A stretch of DNA of 14,546 nucleotides from CAMYLR01 sp041577935 (GTDB lineage: Bacteria; Gemmatimonadota; Gemmatimonadetes; JACCXV01; JAHWKZ01), in the NCBI GenBank assembly GCA_041577935.1, contig JBFGIA010000059.1, positions 1 through 14,546 of the forward strand, read 5' to 3'. Positions 6,625 to 14,031 of this stretch are shown here, piece after piece (position 1 is the first letter of the stretch; the number at the start of each line of letters is the position of its first letter). A program made the translations under genes and the position numbers. Below the pieces are notes generated by a model. The model ran no database searches. It was not told where the DNA came from and was given only the letters and a program-made list of their open reading frames with translations.

Positions 6625-7452
6625 GTGTTTTGTCACCCGATTATCTCATTGCGCGGATCACTCGCGCTGGCGTTCGCGCTGCTGCTGGGACCGGCGGTGC
6701 TGTCGGCACAGCAGCTCAATCCTTTCGACGAGCCCGAACCAGTGGAAGACCCGCTCCCGCTGGCGATCGGCAACGCTTGGACCTACACCGGTGACGTCTG
6801 GTGGGCGCCACCCAACTCGCGAACGGTGTATCGCGAGAACGTCAAGTGGAAGATGGAGATCACCGATATCGTCGAGCGCGACGGACTCCGTGCGGCGGCG
6901 ATCAAGGGTCATCCGCAAGACTTGATGTTGTACGAAGAGGGCCGGGAGCAAGGCGACTACCTGTTGATCGCGACCGACAGCGGCAAGTACTACTTGCTGG
7001 ATGGAGAGCGCGCCACGGCGGCGCTCGATCAGGTTCGGGATCCGAGCAACCCGCTGATCGACCTGGTCGGTGACCCCGATCTGGTCCTCGATCTACCGCT
7101 CTTCGTGGGCAAGCGTTTCTGCTCGGCCAAGGAGCTGCTGCGGCCCGACAAACTCAACTGTTGGACGGTGTCCGACGAACAGATCACGACACTGCCCGGC
7201 GTCGCCGGTGTGATCGCGAACGAGGAGACGACGTCGTTCTTGCTGACGCACCGTACCAAGGCCAATCACGCGATCTGGAACTTCGTCCCCGGGGTCGGGT
7301 TCACGTCGTTCTCGTTCGGAACGCGTGGTGAGCCGTCGGCGGTCGAGCTCGTGCTGTTCAAAGTCGAGCTCCAGTCCGACGAGAACGATTCGATGCGGGC
7401 AGAGGCCGCCGGCGAATCGGCCGCCGGGCCGACGACCACCCCGCCTCAGTAG
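6625..7452 (+). CDS. secreted protein of unknown function (GNAWTY / PGVG type)
   Basis: A 275-residue exported protein that I do not recognise by name. The hydrophobic segment LALAFALLLGPAVLSA followed by QQ is a likely Sec signal peptide with cleavage after Ala28. The mature part opens with an acidic, proline-rich linker (PFDEPEPVEDPLP), then LAIGNAWTY, which resembles the opening of a loose group of beta-rich secreted or lipoprotein-like proteins that also carry a late PGVG block; here that is NFVPGVGFTSFSFG at 219-232. Two cysteines (Cys166, Cys179) could form a disulfide. The C-terminus is a low-complexity Ala/Gly/Thr/Pro tail. There is no lipobox and no catalytic motif. The chosen start is GTG at 6625 with AAGGA at 6609-6613; the spacing of 11 is long, so TTG at 6649 is an alternative. 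The stop codon lies in the first base-paired repeat of the region before gdhA. Confidence 0.72.
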   Translation: MFCHPIISLRGSLALAFALLLGPAVLSAQQLNPFDEPEPVEDPLPLAIGNAWTYTGDVWWAPPNSRTVYRENVKWKMEITDIVERDGLRAAAIKGHPQDLMLYEEGREQGDYLLIATDSGKYYLLDGERATAALDQVRDPSNPLIDLVGDPDLVLDLPLFVGKRFCSAKELLRPDKLNCWTVSDEQITTLPGVAGVIANEETTSFLLTHRTKANHAIWNFVPGVGFTSFSFGTRGEPSAVELVLFKVELQSDENDSMRAEAAGESAAGPTTTPPQ

Positions 7453-7488
7453 GGGGAAATTCCCACCCCCTACCAGGGGTAAAACCCC
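7450..7488 (+). promoter_or_regulatory. tandem G-run/C-run dyads upstream of gdhA
   Basis: TAGGGGG (7450-7456) pairs with CCCCCTA (7466-7472) across nine bases; its first three bases are the stop codon of the upstream gene. GGGGT (7476-7480) pairs with ACCCC (7484-7488) across three bases. The C-run of the first dyad (ACCCC, 7465-7469) can instead pair with GGGGT of the second, so the structures are mutually exclusive. The two dyads are also an imperfect direct repeat with period 24 (17 of 24 bases match, 7451-7474 against 7475-7498). It could be paired protein-binding sites, an attenuator-like switch, or a weak terminator of the upstream gene; no T-run follows. Confidence 0.5.
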
Positions 7489-7558
7489 ACTCCCAGGCAA
7501 CTCGTTAAGCGCTAGATTCATGGCGCTCGGGTACCAATCCACATCTCATACGAGGATC

Positions 7559-7563
7559 AGGAG
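7559..7563 (+). promoter_or_regulatory. Shine-Dalgarno AGGAG for gdhA
   Basis: AGGAG sits five bases before the ATG at 7569 and fixes the gdhA start. Confidence 0.75.
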
Positions 7564-7568
7564 CGGGG

Positions 7569-8900
7569 ATGAACATCGACGATTTCATGGAGTGGGTCGT
7601 GCAGCGCAGTGACGCCGAGCCAGAGTTCCACCAGGCGGTGCGGGAGTTCGCCGAGACGGTGATCCCGTTCGTCAACGAACACCCGAAGTACAGCAAAGTC
7701 CGCATCCTGGAACGCATGACCGAGCCGGATCGGGTCATCATCTTCCGCGTCGCGTGGGAGTCAGACGACGGCGTGTTCCACGTAAATCGCGGCTACCGAG
7801 TTCAGTTCAACAACGCCATCGGACCCTACAAGGGTGGGCTCCGGTTCGATCCATCGGTCAACCTCAGCATCCTCAAGTTCCTGGGGTTCGAGCAGTGTTT
7901 CAAGAACAGCTTGACGACGTTGCCGATGGGGGGCGGCAAGGGCGGTGCTGATTTCGACCCCAAGGGTCGGTCGGATCACGAGATCATGCGCTTCTGCCAG
8001 TCGTTCATGTCTGGTCTCTTCCGTTACATCGGTGAGGACGTGGACGTTCCGGCGGGCGATATCGGCGTCGGAGCGCGCGAGATCGGGTACCTGTTCGGCC
8101 AGTACAAGCGGCTGCGCAACGAGTTCACCGGAGCGATAACGGGCAAGGGTACGGCTTACGGCGGGAGTCGATTGCGCCCGGAGGCGACCGGGTACGGCTG
8201 TGTCTACTTCGCGAACGAGATGCTGGAGGCCCGGGACGATGGCCTCGAGGGGAAGACGTGCGTCGTATCGGGCTCGGGAAACGTCGCGCAGTACACTACG
8301 GAGAAGCTCATCGAGCTAGGAGCCAAGGTCATCACGCTGTCCGATCGAGGAGGGTTCATCTACGAGCCGGACGGGTTCACGAAAGAGCGATTGGATTGGG
8401 TGATGGATCTCAAGACGAACCGGCACGGTAACCTCGAGGAGTACGCGAAAGAGTTTGGCAGCGAGTACCATCCGAACGAGAAAGTCTGGGGCGTCTCTTG
8501 TGATCTCGCGTTTCCGTCTGCGACGCAGAACGAGATTCAGCTCGACGACGCAAAAACTCTGGTGAGTAACGGTTGCATCGCGGTCGCGGAGGGTGCCAAC
8601 ATGCCGGTGCATTTCGATGCGGCGGAGGTGCTCAAGGAATCGGGAATCCTGCACGCGCCGGGCAAAGCGGCGAACGCTGGTGGCGTCGCGATCTCGGGTC
8701 TTGAGATGACTCAGAATGCGATCCGGATGAGCTGGACGCGTGAAGAGATCGATCAGCGCTTGCAGAAGATCATGCGCAAGATCCACGAGCAGTGCATCGA
8801 ATACGGTAAGGACAACGGGCACATCGACTACGTAAAGGGCGCCAATGTGGCGGGCTTCCTCAAGGTCGCTGACGCCATGCTCGCCTACGGCGTGGTGTAG
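7569..8900 (+). CDS. gdhA: NADP-specific glutamate dehydrogenase
   Basis: A 443-residue cytoplasmic enzyme catalysing 2-oxoglutarate + NH4+ + NADPH to glutamate, usually a homohexamer. The substrate domain holds IGPYKGGLRFDPSVN (84-98) and LPMGGGKGGADFDPKG (118-133) with catalytic Lys124, plus VDVPAGDIGVGAREIGY. The cofactor domain has VVSGSGNVAQY and, later, SDRGGF; the SGSGNVA form, with length about 445, fits the small hexameric NADP(H)-type enzyme of the E. coli GdhA class. AEGANMP and the terminal block containing NVAGFLKVADAML are also conserved. Sequence quality is even throughout, with no frameshift. The start is set by AGGAG at 7559-7563. It lies 116 bases after the secreted-protein gene, a gap containing the G/C-run dyads, so independent control of gdhA is plausible. 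Its stop lies five bases from the stop of the convergent antiporter gene. Confidence 0.96.
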   Translation: MNIDDFMEWVVQRSDAEPEFHQAVREFAETVIPFVNEHPKYSKVRILERMTEPDRVIIFRVAWESDDGVFHVNRGYRVQFNNAIGPYKGGLRFDPSVNLSILKFLGFEQCFKNSLTTLPMGGGKGGADFDPKGRSDHEIMRFCQSFMSGLFRYIGEDVDVPAGDIGVGAREIGYLFGQYKRLRNEFTGAITGKGTAYGGSRLRPEATGYGCVYFANEMLEARDDGLEGKTCVVSGSGNVAQYTTEKLIELGAKVITLSDRGGFIYEPDGFTKERLDWVMDLKTNRHGNLEEYAKEFGSEYHPNEKVWGVSCDLAFPSATQNEIQLDDAKTLVSNGCIAVAEGANMPVHFDAAEVLKESGILHAPGKAANAGGVAISGLEMTQNAIRMSWTREEIDQRLQKIMRKIHEQCIEYGKDNGHIDYVKGANVAGFLKVADAMLAYGVV

Positions 8901-8905
8901 TCGCC

Positions 8906-10882
8906 TCAGGGACTCGAGAGCAAGTCTTGGGCGCTACGACGCTGCTCTAGCGTACCAAGTATTGCTATCCGGTCACCGCCCCGAATCCTCGTATCGGGCC
9001 CCGGATTGGTGTTTATGCTTCTGCCGCGTACGGTTGCTAGAACCGTAGCCCCCGAGCGTCCTCGAATCTCGAGTTCACGGATCGATCGTTCCGCCAAGCC
9101 GAAAGCCGAGGGCACCTTGATCCACGCGATGGTAGCGTTGCGCGGGGATGTCCCCAGGTCGGAGAGGATCTCGACATACCGCTTTGAGAGCCCGCCCTCC
9201 CGAATGGGGCCGTACATTTCTTCCCGGACCACATCGCTGAACGTCTGAATATCAATCGGTGACTTGTCGTACGCGATGAGCACTTGTCGCGCCATCTCGA
9301 GCCCGGCCTCGAGTTCAGGCTGCACGACTTCATGGATGCCGAACCCGGCTAGTTCCACAAGCTCGGCCGAATCGCGCGCGCTGCCAACTAGAACAGCGTT
9401 CGGGTTCACCCTTTTCAGGTGGTCCACAACGGCGCGGGTCAAAGTGATGTCATGAACTGCGATTATAACGAGCCGGGCTTCGGCGGCGCGCGCCGCCGCT
9501 AGAACCTCGGGCCTTGAAGCGTCGCCCCAAACGACGTGCAGCCCAAGCGTACGAGCAGCTTCGGAAAGCGCATGATCGAGTTCTATGACAACGAAGGGAA
9601 CCCCTATCTGGCGCATGATCTCGGCGACCGGGCGCCCCGTTCGCCCGTACCCGATGATGACGGTGTGATCGGTGGTGTCGCCGGTCGCGGCGGGAACCGG
9701 AGCGGGCAGTTTTTGGCTTGGAAACAACCGCGAAGCAACCTGATGAAGTGGTGTGGCGACCCGAAACAGCGCTGGCGATAGCACCATTGTTGCCAGTGCG
9801 ACGGTGAGGGTGAGCGCATAATGATCTTCGGAGATGCCCCCGGTGCTGACCCCGGTACGTGCCAAGAGAAAGGAAAACTCCCCCATCTGCGCTAAACCGA
9901 GGCCGACGATCCATGGCTCCACCCCACGACGACCAAACATCCACGCCAGTGAACCGCATACCCCGGCCTTTATAACGATTACAAAGGTGATCGCGGCGAC
10001 GACGACTGCCGGGTCGGCGAGCAGGTACCGGGGGTCAAAGAGCATTCCCGCTGAGGCGAAGAAGAGCAGGCCGAACACGTCGCGCAGGGGAACGATGTCG
10101 CCCAGCGCCTGGTGGCTGAACTCCGATTCGCTCATCACCATCCCGGCGACGAAAGAGCCGAATGCGAAGGACAACCCGAAGAGGTAGGTACCGTAACCCA
10201 CGCCCACGCCGAGCGCGACGATGGTAATCATGAACAGCTCTCGCGATTCCCAGCGCACGACTCGCCGCAACAAAAACGGAATTAGCCGAGTACCGATGAA
10301 GATCATAGCGACGAGAAAAAGTCCGGCGCGGAGGAAGGTCAACGCGACGTCCCCAAAGGCGCTTCCCATGTCGCCGAGACGCGGCAGCACAATCAGCATC
10401 GGAGCTACAGCGAGATCCTGTACGATAAGCAGCCCGATCATCGCGCGACCCGCGATTGCGTTCGCCTTGCCGGTACTGAGCAGTAGCTTGAGCACGACCA
10501 TAGTGCTCGACAGCGACACCATCGCCCCCATCCAAATAGCAGGGATCCGCTCCCACCCGAGTACGCTCTCGGCGAACAACGCTCCGAGCGCCCCGGTCAC
10601 GAGGATCTGAATTGGCCCGCCAATAAGAGCCAGTCTGCGGACACGAACCAGGTCACCAAAGCGCAACTCGAGGCCGAGCGCGAACAACAGAAGGGCGACC
10701 CCGATCTCCGCCAACAGCTCGATGTCGTGAATCTCGACAACCGTTGGTCCCGCTGTATGGGGCCCGACTGCGATCCCAGCCAGGATGTACCCAACGAGGA
10801 GCGGTTGGCCGAGCCGGTGCGCGACTAGGCCACCGACCACACCGGCCACGACGATTAGAACAAGGTCAGCGGCTATCCCCAT
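8906..10882 (-). CDS. CPA2-family monovalent cation/H+ antiporter with RCK (TrkA) domains (KefBC/YbaL type)
   Basis: A 658-residue inner-membrane antiporter, full length for the KefC/YbaL group. Residues 1-380 carry about 12-13 membrane helices, including GYILAGIAVGPHTAGP (31-46), LLLFALGLELRF (64-75) and the ion-site motif LLIVQDLAVAP with Gln155-Asp156, as in KefC. An RCK_N/TrkA_N Rossmann domain spans about 405-520, with the nucleotide loop GYGRTG (411-416) and acidic Glu434 at the end of the second strand, suggesting NAD(H) or a related ligand. An RCK_C domain spans about 582-655. Likely role: K+ (or Na+) efflux against H+, gated by a cytoplasmic ligand. It is the last gene of the minus-strand cluster, 31 bases after the Ca2+ antiporter gene, and it ends five bases from gdhA. 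The ribosome site is weak (GGTGGAAG). Confidence 0.92.
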   Translation of the reverse strand: MGIAADLVLIVVAGVVGGLVAHRLGQPLLVGYILAGIAVGPHTAGPTVVEIHDIELLAEIGVALLLFALGLELRFGDLVRVRRLALIGGPIQILVTGALGALFAESVLGWERIPAIWMGAMVSLSSTMVVLKLLLSTGKANAIAGRAMIGLLIVQDLAVAPMLIVLPRLGDMGSAFGDVALTFLRAGLFLVAMIFIGTRLIPFLLRRVVRWESRELFMITIVALGVGVGYGTYLFGLSFAFGSFVAGMVMSESEFSHQALGDIVPLRDVFGLLFFASAGMLFDPRYLLADPAVVVAAITFVIVIKAGVCGSLAWMFGRRGVEPWIVGLGLAQMGEFSFLLARTGVSTGGISEDHYALTLTVALATMVLSPALFRVATPLHQVASRLFPSQKLPAPVPAATGDTTDHTVIIGYGRTGRPVAEIMRQIGVPFVVIELDHALSEAARTLGLHVVWGDASRPEVLAAARAAEARLVIIAVHDITLTRAVVDHLKRVNPNAVLVGSARDSAELVELAGFGIHEVVQPELEAGLEMARQVLIAYDKSPIDIQTFSDVVREEMYGPIREGGLSKRYVEILSDLGTSPRNATIAWIKVPSAFGLAERSIRELEIRGRSGATVLATVRGRSINTNPGPDTRIRGGDRIAILGTLEQRRSAQDLLSSP

Positions 10883-10913
10883 AATCTTCCACCAGTTGTG
10901 TGTCGATCGCTCT

Positions 10914-11963
10914 TCAGCCTGTGCTTGATTTACGCCGTCGTCCGCCTAGCACGACAGCTATCGTCAAAACCGCGAGTGGGGCGACAAACGCGAACAGCGC
11001 GATGCGATACAGAGCGAGGTCAGCGTGTCCGCTTTGGTCCAGCATGAGGTACGCTACGTATACCCCATAGTAGCAGAGGAACACAAAGCCTTCCCAGCGC
11101 TCAATCGCGCTGTTTGTAAAAAATATGGGAAAACAAGCGAACGCGACGACGCATAAGATTGGAAAGTCGAACGTCATCACAGCGCCAGGAATCAACAACG
11201 ATGTTTCGCTGGCGGTCGCGGTCAGGCCGAGTACGACAAGAAGATTTACGACATTGCTGCCGACGATGTTGCCTACTACAAGGTCGGTCTCAGCACGCCG
11301 AAGTGAGGAGATAGTGGCCGCTAGCTCAGGTAGTGAAGTCCCCAAAGCTACGATCGTCAAGCCGACGACGAGTTCGCTGGCACCCAGGGCCCGCGCGATG
11401 TCAGTGGCGCCGCTGATGACGAAACGCGCGCCGAGAAAAAGCAGCAGAATACCGGCGAGTATCATAACGACGGCGACCGATCGCCGGGTGGTCGGTGGAG
11501 GCGGTGCCCCAGGCTTGTCCGGGATCGAGCGCGCCCGGAAGAGGGCCGCGAAATACAGTCCTGCGAGCATCAAAACGACAACGCCCTCGATTCGGTCGAG
11601 ACTCCCGTCAAACGACATGCCAAAGACCAGCACCGACGCCGCGATCATGACGGGGATGTCGAATCGAACGAGACGATCTGCCACCCGAAGCGGGGTGATC
11701 AATGCGGCGATCCCAAGAATGAAGAGCACGTTGCAGATATTGCTACCGACGATATTGCCTACCGCGATGGACGAATGGTCGGTAGCGATCGCGCTCAAGG
11801 CCACCGCGATCTCCGCTGCGCTCGTCCCAAATGACACGACAGTCAAACCGATGATGACCGGCGCCACCCGGAGCGAGCGCGCCAGTTTGGACGCCCCAGC
11901 TACGAAAGACTCCGCGCCGAGGGTTGTGATGCCGAGGCCTAAAGCTAAGAGTAAAAGCGACAT
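10914..11963 (-). CDS. CaCA-family calcium/sodium (or cation/H+) antiporter, YrbG-like
   Basis: A 349-residue membrane protein with about ten helices in two inverted halves. The alpha-1 repeat has GLTVVSFGTSAAEIAVAL (Glu51) and GNIVGSNICN. The alpha-2 repeat has GLTIVALGTSLPELAATI (Glu213) and GNIVGSNVVN. The two Glu residues align with the ion-binding glutamates of archaeal NCX_Mj. In alpha-1 the usual LPE is AAE, with the Glu kept. Halves are joined by a Pro-rich cytoplasmic loop (GAPPPPTTRR). It exports Ca2+ or a related cation using a Na+ or H+ gradient; the coupling ion cannot be decided. An open frame extends to 12137, but that part overlaps the upstream gene and is not membrane-like. 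The ATG at 11963 directly before the first helix is chosen although no clear ribosome site is seen, so translation may be coupled to the gene ending 20 bases upstream. Confidence 0.9.
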   Translation of the reverse strand: MSLLLLALGLGITTLGAESFVAGASKLARSLRVAPVIIGLTVVSFGTSAAEIAVALSAIATDHSSIAVGNIVGSNICNVLFILGIAALITPLRVADRLVRFDIPVMIAASVLVFGMSFDGSLDRIEGVVVLMLAGLYFAALFRARSIPDKPGAPPPPTTRRSVAVVMILAGILLLFLGARFVISGATDIARALGASELVVGLTIVALGTSLPELAATISSLRRAETDLVVGNIVGSNVVNLLVVLGLTATASETSLLIPGAVMTFDFPILCVVAFACFPIFFTNSAIERWEGFVFLCYYGVYVAYLMLDQSGHADLALYRIALFAFVAPLAVLTIAVVLGGRRRKSSTG

Positions 11964-11983
11964 AGACGGATGAAAGCCGCCGG

Positions 11984-13999
11984 CTAAAAAACCGGCCGCG
12001 CCTCCGGCGGCACCAGCTCGACGATCCACAACCCCGAGTTCGGGTCCGACGCGAAGACGTTCCCCTTGTACGGCTGCGCACCCCAGGTATCCGTCGTGTT
12101 CGGGGTCGTTCCCTGGGCATCCTCGGTCATGTACCAACCGATCTCACGACCCTGCCGGTAGAGGTCGCCGCGCAGCTCGCCCGAGATGTCGAGCACGCGC
12201 AGACCGGCTTGGTAGTAACCGATGTACAGCTTGTCGTCCTCGGCCCACATGTTGTGGGCGCCGGCCTCGGGGACGCGGTAGTAACCAACCTCGACCGGGC
12301 GGCGTACATCCGAAACGTCGATCACGTGGATGTACCCACGGGGACCGTTTAGACACTCGGCACAGCCAAAGATCTCGTCTCCGGCGAAAACGTAGTCACC
12401 GTATCGAACAGCATGGTGGGTGTTCCCGTATGTCTCACCGTCGTTCCCGAGCTGATACTGGTACTTGTGCTGGGCGACGAATTTCGGTTCGGTCGGCGTC
12501 CCTCCGGCGACGCCATTGCCGACGTCCAGGATCACCACGCCATCGTCCCAATAACTGAGATAGGCAAGGCCATCCTCGACATTCACGTCGTGCAGCCACT
12601 TGTTCTGTTTGTCGAGACCCCAGCGCCCAACTCGACGCGGGTTCGCGGGGTCAGAGATGTCGACGATGTGCAGATCTGCGGTTCCGTAATGCACTGCGTA
12701 CACTAGGTCGCCCTCGATCCAGGCGTTGTGGACGCCGCCGGTGAGGCCATCGGTGAAGTGCACGATCCGCGTGGGATGCGCGGGATCGGCGAGGTCGAGG
12801 AGCGTGATTCCGTTTCTCCGATTGGCAGCGTTCTCGCTCGTGACTACCGCCACCGACGCATCACCGTTGATCTTGATGTCGTTCACCCGTCGGCCATCGA
12901 ACGCCAGCGAGTCGGTGATCACCGGTTGGGTCGGGTCGGTCACGTCCCAGGCGTACATGAGGTTACCCGAGTACGTACCGGTGTACGCGTAATCGCGGCC
13001 GTCCTGGCCCTCAAAAACCCACAGGTCGGTGGTCGATTGACCCGCTGGTGCGACGCCATGGGCGATGAGCCGGACGGTGTGTCGCGGCGGCCGAGGGGTG
13101 GCAACGATCTCGGCCACAGCGCTGTGGGAGCCAACGCTGGCCATCACGCGGTGAAGCCCCGCCGCGTAGGCTACGAAGGCGCCGTCCGCATCGACGAACG
13201 CCTGGTCATGAGCGTGTCCGGAGCCCGGCAGCAGGGTCCATTCGGTTGACACCTCACCGAGATCTCGGCCGCGCTCGTCGGTCGCTGTGGCTGACAAATG
13301 AGTGACGTCCCCGACCCGCACGGTTTGCGTGGGGGGGTCGATCTCGAGCTCACGCACAGGATCTTGCTCAACCCGCATCAACAGTGACCCGGTGATGTCG
13401 CCCACCCGTGCTGTCACCCGTGTTTCGCCCGGCGACACGCCAATCGCCAGGCCACCCGGAGTGACGCGCAGAACACTCGGATCAGAAGACGTCCACTCGA
13501 TCTCAGCATCGTGCCGCGGGTCACCTCCCGCCGATGCTCTGACCGTTAGCGTTGTTCGGGTCCCGACAAAAATCGTCGGTTGCGGCTCGATCTCGATCTC
13601 GTCAACAGGAGCTGGAGTGACGTAGACGCGAATGAACCCAAAGACGTCGTCAAAGCCCGGCCCATCGCGTCGAGAGCGCCGGACCCGGGCGCCTATCAGC
13701 TCCTCGCCCGGGACGATTCCCAACACTTCGGAGGTTTCCGAATCGTACCATGCACCACTGCCCCGAGAACTGATACGCATCATGATGTCATCGAGCGCAT
13801 TACCATCTTCGTCGAGTGGCGTGATCTCGACTGGCACGCGCTCACCGACTCGGACGGTGACCGCCTCGGGTGAGACCTGTAGCCTGGACACCGCCTCCTC
13901 GGGGTACGTTTGTGCGTGTGCTCCGGTCGCAGCCACCACCGGCAGCCCAGCAGCAACGACACACACGCTCATGGTTTGCAAGATCGAGTAGAGGGACAA
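11984..13999 (-). CDS. secreted protein with Ig-like (BIG2-type) domains and an LVIVD-repeat beta-propeller
   Basis: 671 residues from the TTG start. A Sec signal peptide (SVCVVAAGLPVVAATGAHA) is followed by three Ig-like segments at about 38-130, 131-210 and 213-301; the second and third show the BIG2 pattern (IEWTSSDPSVLRVTPGG then GETRVTARVGD). Residues 308-665 form a propeller of LVIVD-type repeats: LMYAWDVTDPTQPV, ITLLDLADPAHPTRIV, LHIVDISDPANPRRVG, IHVIDVSDVRRPVEVG, LRVLDISG, LWIVELVPP. Four successive blades start with a histidine at one position (His424, 470, 528, 582), and one CAEC pair (Cys546, Cys549) is the only cysteine pair of the mature protein. LVIVD proteins are cell-surface or periplasmic with no settled function; ligand binding or adhesion is inference. 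GTG at 14020 is an alternative start, but GGAGG lies seven bases before the TTG. It lies between a flavoprotein gene and the Ca2+ antiporter gene, with gaps of 32 and 20 bases. Confidence 0.86.
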   Translation of the reverse strand: MSLYSILQTMSVCVVAAGLPVVAATGAHAQTYPEEAVSRLQVSPEAVTVRVGERVPVEITPLDEDGNALDDIMMRISSRGSGAWYDSETSEVLGIVPGEELIGARVRRSRRDGPGFDDVFGFIRVYVTPAPVDEIEIEPQPTIFVGTRTTLTVRASAGGDPRHDAEIEWTSSDPSVLRVTPGGLAIGVSPGETRVTARVGDITGSLLMRVEQDPVRELEIDPPTQTVRVGDVTHLSATATDERGRDLGEVSTEWTLLPGSGHAHDQAFVDADGAFVAYAAGLHRVMASVGSHSAVAEIVATPRPPRHTVRLIAHGVAPAGQSTTDLWVFEGQDGRDYAYTGTYSGNLMYAWDVTDPTQPVITDSLAFDGRRVNDIKINGDASVAVVTSENAANRRNGITLLDLADPAHPTRIVHFTDGLTGGVHNAWIEGDLVYAVHYGTADLHIVDISDPANPRRVGRWGLDKQNKWLHDVNVEDGLAYLSYWDDGVVILDVGNGVAGGTPTEPKFVAQHKYQYQLGNDGETYGNTHHAVRYGDYVFAGDEIFGCAECLNGPRGYIHVIDVSDVRRPVEVGYYRVPEAGAHNMWAEDDKLYIGYYQAGLRVLDISGELRGDLYRQGREIGWYMTEDAQGTTPNTTDTWGAQPYKGNVFASDPNSGLWIVELVPPEARPVF

Positions 14000-14006
14000 G
14001 GGAAAA

Positions 14007-14011
14007 CCTCC
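14007..14011 (-). promoter_or_regulatory. Shine-Dalgarno GGAGG favouring the TTG start at 13999
   Basis: CCTCC on the plus strand reads GGAGG on the minus strand, seven bases before TTG at 13997-13999. The longer GTG option at 14020 would place this site inside the coding region and has none of its own. Confidence 0.6.
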
Positions 14012-14031
14012 GCGTTGCACTTTGAATGGGC

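Noticed and set aside
8901..8905. Bidirectional terminator between gdhA and the CPA2 antiporter
   Set aside because: Only five bases separate the stops and I see no hairpin with a T-run on either side.
11125..11973. 282-residue open frame antisense to the Ca2+ antiporter
   Set aside because: Low-complexity Thr/Ser/Arg/Pro composition and exact coincidence with the antiporter codons; no ribosome site or family motif.
11964..12137. N-terminal extension of the Ca2+ antiporter up to 12137
   Set aside because: The extension overlaps the end of the LVIVD gene, is hydrophilic and unlike the family; the ATG at 11963 gives a normal YrbG-length protein.
13331..13337. Run of seven G (C7 in the coding strand) in an Ig-like domain as a phase-variation tract
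   Set aside because: Seven bases is short for slipped-strand switching and the frame is intact on both sides.
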